Source: Hahella sp. CCB-MM4 (GTDB lineage: Bacteria; Pseudomonadota; Gammaproteobacteria; Pseudomonadales; Oleiphilaceae). From it: a stretch of 64,000 nucleotides of DNA. Location: contig NZ_MRYI01000007.1 in assembly GCF_002260525.1 (NCBI RefSeq), positions 1 to 64,000 of the forward strand, in the 5' to 3' direction. Each line of letters begins with the position of its first letter. The stretch's first letter is position 1. The position numbers were made by a program, and so were the translations under genes. A model generated the notes under the pieces. It was not told the DNA's origin. It worked only from the letters and a program-made list of their open reading frames with translations, and searched no databases. Of the stretch, positions 44,723 through 53,301 are shown piece by piece.

Positions 44723-45163
44723 GTGGTTTCTTTATCTATTTGCTGCTGTTCGGATTGATGATTCTGTTCGCCAATGAAATATGGTACCTATATAAGAGTA
44801 TTCGTGCGAAATCCTGGAAAAAAGTACAGGGGCAGCTACTCCAGTGGGATTTTCAATGCGAACAGGACTCCGAAGATAGTCGTCGTTATGTCAAATTTTT
44901 GAAGTATAAATTATACGCTTAACAACAGAGAGTATACGTCTTCGACTCTGGGATTTGGCTTTCCTCAGGGGATGAGTGTTTTATACAGCGATAAAGCCTT
45001 GGATAATCTTTTTGCCAACGCACCAGAAGTTACGGTGTACTATGATCCAGCCGACATGGGGAATAGCGTCCTAGTTGTTGGAATGCAGCTTTATCACTTG
45101 GGAAAATTGGTATTTATTTTGTTCTCTATTGTCTGGTTGGCAGGTTTTCTGCCTCAAGTTTAG
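44719..45163 (+). pseudogene. DUF3592-like membrane protein with a single frameshift
   Basis: The GTG at 44719 with GGGAGG upstream begins VSGFFIYLLLFGLMILFANEIWYLY, then KSWKKVQGQLLQWDF. The frame breaks near 44908-44915 at TATAAATTATAC; removing one A continues as YNYTLNNREYTSSTLGFGFPQG, then SVLYSDKALDNLF...VTVYYDPADMGNSVLV and a second membrane helix (GKLVFILFSIVWLAGFLP). This is the DUF3592 layout (helix, beta domain with V-x-YDP, helix). The break may be a real mutation or a sequencing slip in the A run. Overlaps the convergent downstream gene by four bases. Confidence 0.75.
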
Positions 45164-46128
45164 GGATGCAAGGTAATCAGATACAGATACTTCTTAAAGC
45201 TATCAGAATCCTCATAACGCTGGTCAGACAGATACTTCACTTTGCCGAGGCCGAGTTTTTCCATGTCAGCCAGTGTAAAGCTCCATCCACGCTTGTCACT
45301 GGCCTCATAGGCTGCAAGATACTCAGGCATTAACCCATAAACGGTAAACTTGCCATCAAGGCCAAGTTCGTTGAAAAACTGTCGTTCATCCTGGAGCGAT
45401 TGCATGGATTGTTCGAATTGACGGGATATTTCAGCTTTCAGTTCTGGGGTTCCATCCAGCTCCGGGAAGGCGCTGATTAAAGCGTCTTTGATCTCGGCCC
45501 CAAAAATGTCCTCGCCGGTTTGATTCGGTTGACTCAACGCCAGTACTTCAAACTGGGCTTCAGATCCGTGCCACCCGACAAATGCGCCTTCTTGGATACG
45601 CTTTTCTCTGGCGGCCGGGAAAATGTAATTGGCGCAGGAAGAAAAGCATCCACCCTGAACCTCAATGATGTCGATATTTTCCTTGACCCAACGGCCGAGC
45701 AGGCGGCCGTAACGCGTATCTCCGCCGCCGGAGTTGATCAGTAGTCGGGAAACTTTTGTGGTATCGATATCTGCGACAAAGGACTGAAAGTTAGCCCAGC
45801 TTACCTCGGAAATCTCACCGTAATAGAATAGAGTATTTCCTTCCAGACGAATCGTGGCCGGTGAGTCCTGTCTTATATCAGACTCAGCATCCTCAGTTGA
45901 ATGTTCATCCTGGCTGGGGGGAGCTTTGATTTCCGTGCTTGATCCTGTTGGGCTGCTAAGGGGTATGAGTATTTGTTCAGCTTGATGAAATTTTAGCAGG
46001 CCAGCGAAACAAAATATGACGACGCTTAAGAAGATACCCAAGTTGATCAACGTTAATACTCCATACACATTGGGACCACAGTCTGAATTTATCCATGGTT
46101 CAGAACATGCTGAGGTCGAGAAAAGCAC
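45160..46128 (-). CDS. ClpP/SppA-like serine protease-fold membrane protein
   Basis: Up to 322 residues; a GTG start at 46128 is assumed and is uncertain. An N-terminal membrane helix (GVLTLINLGIFLSVVIFCFAGLL) precedes a low-complexity linker and a ClpP/crotonase-fold domain: RLLINSGGGDTRYGRLLGRW, IIEVQGGCFSSCANYIFPAA (likely nucleophile S163 or S164) and GAFVGWHGS (H187). This matches the family of periplasmic ClpP-like proteins with an S-C motif seen beside many envelope genes. It may cleave envelope peptides; the substrate is unknown. Confidence 0.72.
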   Translation of the reverse strand: MLFSTSACSEPWINSDCGPNVYGVLTLINLGIFLSVVIFCFAGLLKFHQAEQILIPLSSPTGSSTEIKAPPSQDEHSTEDAESDIRQDSPATIRLEGNTLFYYGEISEVSWANFQSFVADIDTTKVSRLLINSGGGDTRYGRLLGRWVKENIDIIEVQGGCFSSCANYIFPAAREKRIQEGAFVGWHGSEAQFEVLALSQPNQTGEDIFGAEIKDALISAFPELDGTPELKAEISRQFEQSMQSLQDERQFFNELGLDGKFTVYGLMPEYLAAYEASDKRGWSFTLADMEKLGLGKVKYLSDQRYEDSDSFKKYLYLITLHP

Positions 46129-46237
46129 GGCATTAAAGCAGAGTCAGGTTCTTTTTGCACTGTCCATCTGCTATCAACCTGGTATTTGATATTTACCTGA
46201 TGGCTGCGATCAGCATTGTCATTAGAAGGGCTAAATT

Positions 46238-47140
46238 CTAAGAATCAGCTGCCTGCAGCTTTTGTTCCTGGTCCCATGCCCACTTTGGCGAGTTTGCCAG
46301 TAACCGCCATCGGTATGACCAGTTCGGAGCACTATAGATTTGCCTGGCTAGCTTCAAAAAGCCATGAAAGAACACTTTAACGGGATTAAGGCTGTTCAGG
46401 CGTGGATACACCCCATATCTGACGGTTTCCTGTTCTTCCGCGAAGGTACCGAACATACGGTCCCAGATGATCAGAATTCCCGCGTAATTCTTGTCTAGGT
46501 ACTCTGTGTTGGTGGCGTGATGCACTCTATGGTGAGAAGGTGTATTCAATACAGCTTCGATAGGCTTCGGAAGTTTCTTAACGACTTCTGTATGAAGCAG
46601 GGTCTGATAGATCTGAACCAGCATCTCACACAGGAAAATCATTAATGGGTGAAAGCCCAGAAATGCTAACGGCAAATAAAAGAATAGAGGAAAAAGTCCA
46701 TCCAGCGGACCGAATCTGTAAGCGACCGAGATATTAAAGTTTGGCGAGCTGTGATGTACCGTATGGGTTGCCCAGCCAATACCACAGGAGTGAAGAAAAC
46801 GATGCTCCCAATAGTAAGCCAGATCAGCCAGCAGCAGGCAGGCCAGGATGCTCCAACAGGTCATTGGTAAATGGGTCAGGGAAAAGTGCTCATATACATA
46901 CATAAACACACCTAAATAGAACCCGGCAATGACGGTGGAAGTAATACCGATATAGGCTGCCAGGGTCACAAAATTGGTTGCAGAGTCACCCAGAAGGTTC
47001 CAACTGATCTGCTTCCTAACCGAATAGCAAACCAACTCAAGAAAGAACAAACCCAGCGCCAGGATAAAAAACCAGTCTCCGATCCAGGATTCCATGTCAA
47101 ACAGCTGCTCAGGGGTGAATGCCCAGTTTAAAAACTCCAT
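46238..47140 (-). CDS. sterol desaturase / fatty-acid hydroxylase family membrane enzyme
   Basis: A 300-residue protein with about five membrane helices and the di-iron histidine clusters of the family: HRFLHSCG, THTVHHSS and HRVHHATN. These enzymes hydroxylate or desaturate membrane lipids or sterol-like molecules using O2. It lies in an apparent operon after the Rieske oxygenase and the small membrane-anchored protein, under likely TetR control, suggesting oxidative modification of a lipid or hydrophobic substrate. Substrate unknown. Confidence 0.9.
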   Translation of the reverse strand: MEFLNWAFTPEQLFDMESWIGDWFFILALGLFFLELVCYSVRKQISWNLLGDSATNFVTLAAYIGITSTVIAGFYLGVFMYVYEHFSLTHLPMTCWSILACLLLADLAYYWEHRFLHSCGIGWATHTVHHSSPNFNISVAYRFGPLDGLFPLFFYLPLAFLGFHPLMIFLCEMLVQIYQTLLHTEVVKKLPKPIEAVLNTPSHHRVHHATNTEYLDKNYAGILIIWDRMFGTFAEEQETVRYGVYPRLNSLNPVKVFFHGFLKLARQIYSAPNWSYRWRLLANSPKWAWDQEQKLQAADS

Positions 47141-47151
47141 AAAGAAGACCT

Positions 47152-47712
47152 CTACTTATAAAGTACAAATAGTTTAGGGGCATTCAACTCCCCGGACGGC
47201 GACAGCCTGAATTGCTCAATGACGGCTAAAGGCTTGCGATTAAAATCAATCTGGCTCCAGGCCTTGGTGATATCCCCATCAGGAGCTGGAAGGGGGTGGT
47301 AGATTCCTGCAGGAATGTAGGTTGTTCTATCTTCGGAGTCTTCAAGTTCTGTTTGTTTATAGCCAATAGTGATCCGAGCTTGGGTGAAATCTTCGCTGAA
47401 TTGACGATAAAGCACATATACGTCCGGGGAGGGAGTGTTCAGATGCTGATGAAGTCTCTCCTGGCGGGTGAATCGATCCCAAAGAATTGTTACATCCTTT
47501 AAGGGAAGCGCTGCGGTTATGCCGGATAACTTTATCAGTTGGAAACGCTGCTCAATTTCAGTGGCTGAATAAAGAGTGCTTTCTGCTGTATTTTGGGGGG
47601 CTCGAGGCTCTGTTCCAGCAGGAACACCAGCGTTGCCCGGTTGCACATAAGCTCCCAACCATACAACGAAAGCGATAAATAATGTGGTGACGATAGAGTA
47701 CGGGAGGTTCAT
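47152..47712 (-). CDS. membrane-anchored GyrI-like/SOUL-type orphan
   Basis: About 186 residues from the ATG at 47712 (AGGA 9 bases upstream); the frame opens to 47775. An N-terminal membrane anchor (YSIVTTLFIAFVVWLGAYV) precedes a soluble domain with a beta/alpha pattern (DVYVLYRQFSEDFTQARITIGYK; YIPAGIYHPLPAP; AWSQIDFNRKPLAVIEQF). The latter recalls bacterial effector-binding/GyrI-like folds but is not certain. It lies 48 bases after the Rieske gene and 11 bases before the desaturase gene. A 5-bp tandem repeat overlaps its leader. Confidence 0.65.
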   Translation of the reverse strand: MNLPYSIVTTLFIAFVVWLGAYVQPGNAGVPAGTEPRAPQNTAESTLYSATEIEQRFQLIKLSGITAALPLKDVTILWDRFTRQERLHQHLNTPSPDVYVLYRQFSEDFTQARITIGYKQTELEDSEDRTTYIPAGIYHPLPAPDGDITKAWSQIDFNRKPLAVIEQFRLSPSGELNAPKLFVLYK

Positions 47713-47727
47713 TGATACTGTTCCTGT

Positions 47728-47747
47728 GTCCTGTCCTGTCCTGTCCT
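47728..47747 (-). repeat. pentanucleotide repeat carrying Shine-Dalgarno cores
   Basis: Four tandem GTCCT units (AGGAC on the coding strand), plus a related CCTGT at 47723, lie 10-35 bases upstream of the ATG at 47712. Each unit reproduces AGGA. Slippage could change the leader or, if translation starts upstream, the frame. Confidence 0.75.
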
Positions 47748-47759
47748 GAATGATATTGA

Positions 47760-48941
47760 TTACGACTGAGAGCAAGACAAAAATTGCTGCGCCCGGTCAC
47801 TTTCGAAAAATCCTGAACAGGTTGAACCAAACAAGCGGGAGGCCAGGAACTGATGGAAGTCCACGACCACACGCTCTATTTCGAACAACTGGCCGCCCGC
47901 GGTGAGGCGGGAATGCATACCTCGTTGTACCCGTTCACAGATCTCTCTGTCTTCCTTGAAAAAGGCATCTGTAAAAGCCTTTGCATGGCTATTCTGGTCA
48001 GGGTTTAGTGATATTCCGCCGGAACGAATTTGGCTCTGAACAGCAGAGACTGGCAGGACCTGGATCCAGTCAAAGGAGTCGTAAGTGAGGATTCCCACAA
48101 AAGAAGGAGGGAAGGAAACCAGAATGAAGTGGTTATACACTTCGGGATATTGCCGGCTGAACATCCTGACAAGTGTGTTACGGTAGTCCACCATCTTTCC
48201 TCCGGTGAGTGTCCACTCAGAGCTGCCGGCAATATAGTATGTATCGCGTGTAGGAGTCGTTGTCTCCAAGGTAGGCTTATGTACCTGAAACAGATGATAG
48301 CTCTCCATGGCATTTTCCATGACCAATTTCCAATTGCCGTGCCAGACTTCTGGGCTACTGTTATTTGAATGGCGAAATGAATCGATATCAAACAACTGTA
48401 GATAACGATCAATTCCCAATAACCTCTTGCTGAGTGGTTCCGGTCTGGCGGCCAGGTTTATAAATACCAGACCTTTCCAGGTTTCCAGATGAAAAGACGG
48501 CAGGCAATGCTTTTGGGTATCGAAACTCGCATCTTTCATTGGCGCGGCTTTTAAATGCCCTTGATCGTTGTAGGTCCAGGCATGGTAGGGGCAAATAATA
48601 TTTTTATTGATCGATCCAAAGCCGGGATCCAGCAGAGGCGTTCCCCGGTGTCGGCAGATGTTGGAGAGAGCACGTAATTGACTGTCCTGCCCCCGAATAA
48701 CAGCAATTGCCTCGCCGGCTACTTCAATCGCAAGATAGTCCCCGATGGCCGCTATTTCCTGCTCACTACAGACAAATATCCATTCACTTAAGAACAGGCT
48801 TTCCATTTCCCGTTGGTAGACCTCCGGGTCATGGTACACGGCGAACGGTAATGATCTGGCCGCATCCAAAGATTGGGATGCGCCCTGTTTATACTCTTCT
48901 AATATGAGAGACTGGGTGCGAGATTGCTTTGAAGACGTCAC
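47760..48941 (-). CDS. Rieske-type ring-hydroxylating oxygenase, alpha subunit-like
   Basis: About 393 residues from a GTG at 48941 (GGAGA five bases upstream); an ATG-initiated longer frame to 49001 would run through the operator. The Rieske [2Fe-2S] site is NICRHRGTP...CPYHAWTY; the mononuclear iron site is NWKLVMENAMESYHLFQVH with a distal Asp region. It belongs to the oxygenase family that hydroxylates or demethylates aromatic or N-methyl substrates. No reductase or ferredoxin gene is adjacent, so electrons must come from elsewhere. It diverges from a TetR regulator. Confidence 0.9.
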   Translation of the reverse strand: MTSSKQSRTQSLILEEYKQGASQSLDAARSLPFAVYHDPEVYQREMESLFLSEWIFVCSEQEIAAIGDYLAIEVAGEAIAVIRGQDSQLRALSNICRHRGTPLLDPGFGSINKNIICPYHAWTYNDQGHLKAAPMKDASFDTQKHCLPSFHLETWKGLVFINLAARPEPLSKRLLGIDRYLQLFDIDSFRHSNNSSPEVWHGNWKLVMENAMESYHLFQVHKPTLETTTPTRDTYYIAGSSEWTLTGGKMVDYRNTLVRMFSRQYPEVYNHFILVSFPPSFVGILTYDSFDWIQVLPVSAVQSQIRSGGISLNPDQNSHAKAFTDAFFKEDREICERVQRGMHSRLTAGGQLFEIERVVVDFHQFLASRLFGSTCSGFFESDRAQQFLSCSQS

Positions 48942-48969
48942 GTCACTCTCCAGGTTTGTGAGACATATG

Positions 48970-49000
48970 TGTATCATATAGTGTGTTTTGATATGATACA
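48970..49000. promoter_or_regulatory. TetR-type operator between the Rieske gene and tetR
   Basis: TGTATCATAT (48970-48979) and ATATGATACA (48991-49000) are a perfect 10-bp inverted repeat with an 11-base spacer, in the intergenic space. Symmetry, position and divergent genes fit a TetR dimer site controlling both directions. Confidence 0.75.
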
Positions 49001-49065
49001 ATCCTGTCTCATAAATTTTGAAAACATATTTAGAATAGATTGAAAGTATATTAAGAGTAGATCGA

Positions 49066-49620
49066 ATGGACGCCCGAGCCCTGAAATCCAGAAATGCATT
49101 GACAGAAGCTGGAATAGAACTGTTGTCGCTAAACCCTTCTGCGAGCCTGAAAGAAATCGCAGCCTATGCGGGAGTTGGCCGGGCCACGTTATATCGGCAC
49201 TTTGAAAGTCGCGAACAGCTGATTCACGAAATTGCCGTTGAAACTCTCTGCATGATGGGGGAGCTGCTAAAGCCCTCATATGATTCTGCCGCTACGGCGG
49301 TCGAAGCGATTAAGCGAACCTTTTGTGCATTATTGCCCCTGGGTAACCGCTACCACTTTTTGCTTTTGCTTTGGGATGTCATTGAACAAAGTGACGAAGC
49401 GATGCAGGTTTACAACAGTCAGCTAAGTTCGCTTCACACCTTGATAGAACAGGCGAAAAAGGAAGGGACTGTTAACCCGGAGCTGTCTACGGACTGGGTT
49501 GTGTCACTGATTGACAGCATGCTGTATATCGGTTGGACATCCATTGCAAAAGGGCAAATGACAGCAGAAGAGGTCATCGAACAGGCTTTGCATAGTTTAA
49601 TGCACGGGATCGCCAGATAA
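49066..49620 (+). CDS. TetR-family repressor
   Basis: A 184-residue protein with the N-terminal TetR helix-turn-helix (SLKEIAAYAGVGRATLYRHFESREQLIHEI, about 25-55) and a helical ligand-binding C-terminal domain. It is divergent from the Rieske oxygenase gene; a perfect palindrome lies between them, so it most likely represses the oxygenase operon and itself until a ligand binds. The ligand is unknown. Confidence 0.92.
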   Translation: MDARALKSRNALTEAGIELLSLNPSASLKEIAAYAGVGRATLYRHFESREQLIHEIAVETLCMMGELLKPSYDSAATAVEAIKRTFCALLPLGNRYHFLLLLWDVIEQSDEAMQVYNSQLSSLHTLIEQAKKEGTVNPELSTDWVVSLIDSMLYIGWTSIAKGQMTAEEVIEQALHSLMHGIAR

Positions 49621-49688
49621 CCTGAATCCGCTATTCAGCCTAGATTAATTTTTACGTCGTAAGATGCTCTTTATGGAGGATCATTTCG

Positions 49689-50210
49689 ATGAAGTACATT
49701 TTTTTTATCTGTTTATCCCTCATCCTGGCCGGCTGTAAAGTCACCGTAGACGATACCGATCATCGCATCAGGATAACCCAGTTCAATATGGAAGATAGCT
49801 ATGGCCATTGGTATGACCTCTCGGATCGGAACATCGCCAAGGGAGTAAACGCCACTATTCATGGAGGAGAGTTTGATGTGGAATGGACAACAGAGCCCTA
49901 CCGGTCTGAATACTATGCCTCTCTCAGGCTGAGTCACGATCGATACGGTCATGACTCTATCCGTATTTGGGATGACATCTGCGGCGAAACCGGGAGTGAG
50001 TGCGCCAGGCATACCGATATCAGCTGTCGTTTTACGATGGATCTTCTCATGTCCTGCGGGTGGGTGGGAGAACCCTATCCAAAAAACTCTGAAGTGTATG
50101 TGGGTGATATGGTGGACTATCTTCCTCAGCGTTTTTATCTGGTCTTGGAAACCTGTGAAAGGGATGTGAGTTCATGTGACAGTGAATATCATCTGATAGA
50201 ATTACAATGA
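49689..50210 (+). CDS. orphan lipoprotein
   Basis: A 173-residue lipoprotein (MKYIFFICLSLILAGC, Cys16) with GGAGGATC upstream. The mature part is beta-rich with several cysteines (DDICGETGSECARHTDISCRF; LMSCGWVG; ETCERDVSSCDSEY), probably oxidised in the periplasm. Family not recognised. It is followed by a hairpin terminator. Confidence 0.75.
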   Translation: MKYIFFICLSLILAGCKVTVDDTDHRIRITQFNMEDSYGHWYDLSDRNIAKGVNATIHGGEFDVEWTTEPYRSEYYASLRLSHDRYGHDSIRIWDDICGETGSECARHTDISCRFTMDLLMSCGWVGEPYPKNSEVYVGDMVDYLPQRFYLVLETCERDVSSCDSEYHLIELQ

Positions 50211-50215
50211 CGCGA

Positions 50216-50234
50216 GAGCCTGTTTAGCAGGCTC
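50216..50234 (+). terminator. hairpin terminator after the lipoprotein gene
   Basis: GAGCCTG-TTTAG-CAGGCTC is a perfect 7-bp stem with a 5-base loop, six bases after the stop, followed by GTCTTA. The T run is weak. The remaining 340 bases to the next gene hold no convincing gene. Confidence 0.6.
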
Positions 50235-50572
50235 GTCTTATGAGCGATTGATTTGTGTGCAAACCTTGGCAGTAAGGCAATCGCTCATAATATTGAAACT
50301 GTAATCCATAGGTAGTTCATGCCCTTCACCCCAGTACACACTCTGGCCATTATTCCCATATTCGTCTGGTTCAACAGGTTATCGCAGATAAAGCGGATCA
50401 TCTTATGGAGGATGAGGCTATCTAAATAGGTCTCTAGATCAGATAGTTGCCGGTCATGCCTGGAAATGCTATTGAATATCGAATAATGACTATACTGTAG
50501 TGATGGGGATTCACCATTCAAAGATCAGGCAACCTTGTCTGATGAAATATAGGATCCTCAATGGGATAAAAA

Positions 50573-51109
50573 ATGAAAAAAGCAATAGCAGCAATTCTGT
50601 TGTCTTTGAGCTTGGCCACAGCTGCTTCCTCCCATGCAGAGGAGCAGATGGCCACGTCGCAAGAGCTCAGGGAAATGGTTTTTTCTATCAGTGCTGCCGA
50701 TATTGGAATAGATAGAGAGAACTACCCATTGCCGGTGTGGGGAACTGTTATGGAAACAGGTTTCTCGGATTCCGGGTATTACACACTTGTGGTTCTGGCA
50801 GATGGGACTGTCAGCCTGTATCTGAGCAATGGTGGTGGCATTATCGGCGCGGGAACGCACGAAAATGTTCAGCAACCCGCAGGCCGGTTTCTGGTCTTTT
50901 CAAAGGATTTCTACGATCTGGCGCAGCCGTCTGGCTCTCACGCTGTACCTGAGGCCAATCACGTAAATTTCTACTTCCTGACTGACGAAGGAATATACAA
51001 ATACGGCGCGCCGGAAGAGACTCTCTGGAAAGGCGAAGACCCTTTTTCACCGCTGTTTTTAGCAGGGCATGCTGTCATATCTGAGATCAGGTCTATCCAG
51101 CAAAAGTAG
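50573..51109 (+). CDS. exported orphan protein
   Basis: A 178-residue protein with a Sec signal peptide (MKKAIAAILLSLSLATAASSHA). The mature part is mixed alpha/beta: YPLPVWGTVMETGFSDSGYYTLVVLADGTVSLYLSNGGGIIG, then AGRFLVFSKDFYD and VNFYFLTDEGIYKYGAP. It probably folds as a small periplasmic beta protein. Family not recognised; unrelated to the neighbouring T3SS genes as far as can be seen. Confidence 0.75.
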   Translation: MKKAIAAILLSLSLATAASSHAEEQMATSQELREMVFSISAADIGIDRENYPLPVWGTVMETGFSDSGYYTLVVLADGTVSLYLSNGGGIIGAGTHENVQQPAGRFLVFSKDFYDLAQPSGSHAVPEANHVNFYFLTDEGIYKYGAPEETLWKGEDPFSPLFLAGHAVISEIRSIQQK

Positions 51110-51162
51110 GCCAGAAGCGAAATTTTTCCAATCTTTTTCTAATTCAAATCCGAGACAGAAGT

Positions 51163-51411
51163 ATGGTCGACAAAGAAACGCTTAAGGTTCTTTCTGAAAT
51201 AAGAGATGAAATGAAGGAAATGAATGCCCAGTTCAAGTGGCTGATAGAAAAGGCTTCAACAGCGATGGAAAAAGAAGAAACTTCTGGAGGTTTACAGTTA
51301 AAAGAAATTGAGTTCCAGAATAAAAAATCCAGGAGGGAAATGATATTGATGTTGCTCTTTGGAGCTGGTTTATTGGCTGCGATTGTGTTGGAGAAATACG
51401 GATATATTTAA
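51163..51411 (+). CDS. small C-tail membrane protein
   Basis: An 82-residue protein with an N-terminal coiled coil (DKETLKVLSEIRDEMKEMNAQFKWLIEKA), a charged middle and one C-terminal membrane helix (MILMLLFGAGLLAAIVLEKY). It is a tail-anchored-like topology. No clear ribosome site. It lies convergent to sctU, whose stop is 50 bases away. Function unknown. Confidence 0.65.
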   Translation: MVDKETLKVLSEIRDEMKEMNAQFKWLIEKASTAMEKEETSGGLQLKEIEFQNKKSRREMILMLLFGAGLLAAIVLEKYGYI

Positions 51412-51460
51412 GTGTAGTAGCTCAGGTCTAAGCTACTACTGTGGTCTGCTGGAGTGTAAA

Positions 51461-52510
51461 TCATCTGCTTTGATTCTCCAGGCTCTCAACCCATTGAAGT
51501 ACCGCAGCCACAGCCTCGAATAGATCCGGCGGGACATACTCATTCACCTGGGTTCGTTTCCACAGACCCCGAGCCAGGGGAACGTTTTCCATCATGGGGA
51601 TACCTTCTTCCTCGGCTATCTTGCGGATAATCTTGGCCATCTGATCAGCGCCTTTAACAAGCACTCTGGGAATGTCCTCAACCCCTTTTTCGTAATAAAT
51701 ACCAATCGATAGATGGGTGGGGTTATTGATAATGGCGGAGCATTTCTTGACCTGGGCCGGTACAGAAGTGTTCATCATTTCCCGATGGATCTGCTTTCGT
51801 TTGCCCTTGATCTCAGGACTGCCTTCCATTTGCTTGTGTTCCCGTTTGACCTCGTCCTTGCTCATTTTCTGTTGCTTGATGAATTGCTGTTTCTGGATAA
51901 AAAAGTCGGCGGCAGCCAGGGCAATGAAGGTTATGGAAGAATAGATAATTAATTGTTTTAACAGGGTGCCGACAAAGTAGGGAATGCACTCGACTTCGCA
52001 ATAGTGCAGTCTGGCCGAGTCGTTGAGATTGTCCTTGATCAGCATGTACACCAGATAGGACAGCACGACCACTTTGACCAGAGATTTAATAAACTCGATC
52101 AGGTTTTTTACGGCAAAGATCTTTTTGAATCCTTCCACCGGATTCAGCTTTTTAAGATCGGGCTTCAGCGACTCCGTGGCAAACAGGGCGCCGACCTGTA
52201 GGAAATTTGCCAGTATGGCAGAAGCCATGATGGTTCCAATGGGCATGAGCGTCAGGTAGATCAACTCATAAATGACATCGTCCAGTACCTGGGGAAGCGC
52301 TTGTAAAAAAGGTTTATCGATATATCTGGCGGGTAGCTCTATCAGCACGCTCAAATGGGAAAGGTAGATGTCAGACGTTGCCAGTAACAACAGAAACATG
52401 GAACAAATGGTCGCGGTGGATACCACATCCTTACTATGGGCTACCTGACCTTTTTTGCGGGCATCCCGTAGTTTCTTCGGGGTGGGTTTTTCGGTTTTTT
52501 CGTCACTCAT
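51461..52510 (-). CDS. sctU: T3SS export-gate switch protein SctU (YscU)
   Basis: A 349-residue protein with four membrane helices in the first 210 residues and a cytoplasmic autocleavage domain. The NPTH motif is at N263-P264-T265-H266, the same numbering as YscU, so self-cleavage between N263 and P264 is expected and is needed for the switch from needle to effector export. It is the last gene of the sctN-U operon, overlapping sctT by four bases. Confidence 0.96.
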   Translation of the reverse strand: MSDEKTEKPTPKKLRDARKKGQVAHSKDVVSTATICSMFLLLLATSDIYLSHLSVLIELPARYIDKPFLQALPQVLDDVIYELIYLTLMPIGTIMASAILANFLQVGALFATESLKPDLKKLNPVEGFKKIFAVKNLIEFIKSLVKVVVLSYLVYMLIKDNLNDSARLHYCEVECIPYFVGTLLKQLIIYSSITFIALAAADFFIQKQQFIKQQKMSKDEVKREHKQMEGSPEIKGKRKQIHREMMNTSVPAQVKKCSAIINNPTHLSIGIYYEKGVEDIPRVLVKGADQMAKIIRKIAEEEGIPMMENVPLARGLWKRTQVNEYVPPDLFEAVAAVLQWVESLENQSR

Positions 52511-53301
52511 GGGTTACCGATCCATAGCACATTCAGTTGCTTGAAAAGGTCAAAAACAAGTAGATAACGATCGTCGAAAATCCGCATCAGTACGCCGATA
52601 TAGAATGTCAGCATGACCATGCAAACCAGGCTTTTAACCGGCATAGATAGGAAGAAAACATTCAATTGGGGGGCAAAACGGCTCACCAGGCCCAGACCAA
52701 ACTCAGCGAGAAACATACAGGCAATCAGCGGAGCTGCGAAAAGCACGACGATGCCCATAAAGTAATCGAGCTGGGCAAAGAAGAAGGTGGCAGATGACAG
52801 TTCAAATTTTGGAAAGAATGAAAATATCGGCCAGGAATGGTAGCTGGTGTAGATAGCGCCCAACAGGGTGATGAAATTTCCCCCGAGAAAAAATAAAGTG
52901 GTAAAGGTCTGAACGAACAGTATTCCCACCGGTGAAGCCTGGGATCCGGTCAGAGGGTTCATGGCACTGGCCATGGTGGAACCCCGCTGGTTATCAATAA
53001 AGAACCCCACTGCTTCAAGCGCCCAAAAGGGAAGGGCTGCCAACCATCCAAGACAAAATCCGATGATGACCTCTTTTACAATGATAATGGCATACATGAT
53101 CGGCGCCATGGTTTCCGGTTTATAGCCTTCGTCCACGATGGGAAACAAAAATATCGATAGACATAACACCACGCCATTACGGATCAGCGTGCCGCCGAAG
53201 AAGCTTTTGCTCAGAAACGGCATGACCGACATGGCCGCCAGCAGACGCGGGACAGTGAACATCATCAGCGTCAGCGAATCGCTCATTAAGTGGGTCATCA
53301 T
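52507..53301 (-). CDS. sctT: T3SS export-gate protein SctT (YscT)
   Basis: A 264-residue FliR/YscT-type protein with about six membrane helices (PFWALEAVGFFIDNQRGSTMASAMNPLTGSQASP is the conserved loop, here given by position about residues 95-128). It forms the core of the export gate with SctR and SctS in the inner membrane. It overlaps both neighbours by four bases, showing tight coupling. Confidence 0.95.
   Translation of the reverse strand: MMTHLMSDSLTLMMFTVPRLLAAMSVMPFLSKSFFGGTLIRNGVVLCLSIFLFPIVDEGYKPETMAPIMYAIIIVKEVIIGFCLGWLAALPFWALEAVGFFIDNQRGSTMASAMNPLTGSQASPVGILFVQTFTTLFFLGGNFITLLGAIYTSYHSWPIFSFFPKFELSSATFFFAQLDYFMGIVVLFAAPLIACMFLAEFGLGLVSRFAPQLNVFFLSMPVKSLVCMVMLTFYIGVLMRIFDDRYLLVFDLFKQLNVLWIGNP

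Noticed and set aside
50285-50521. 78-codon minus-strand frame
   Set aside because: No coding signature; it lies between a terminator and a clear gene start.
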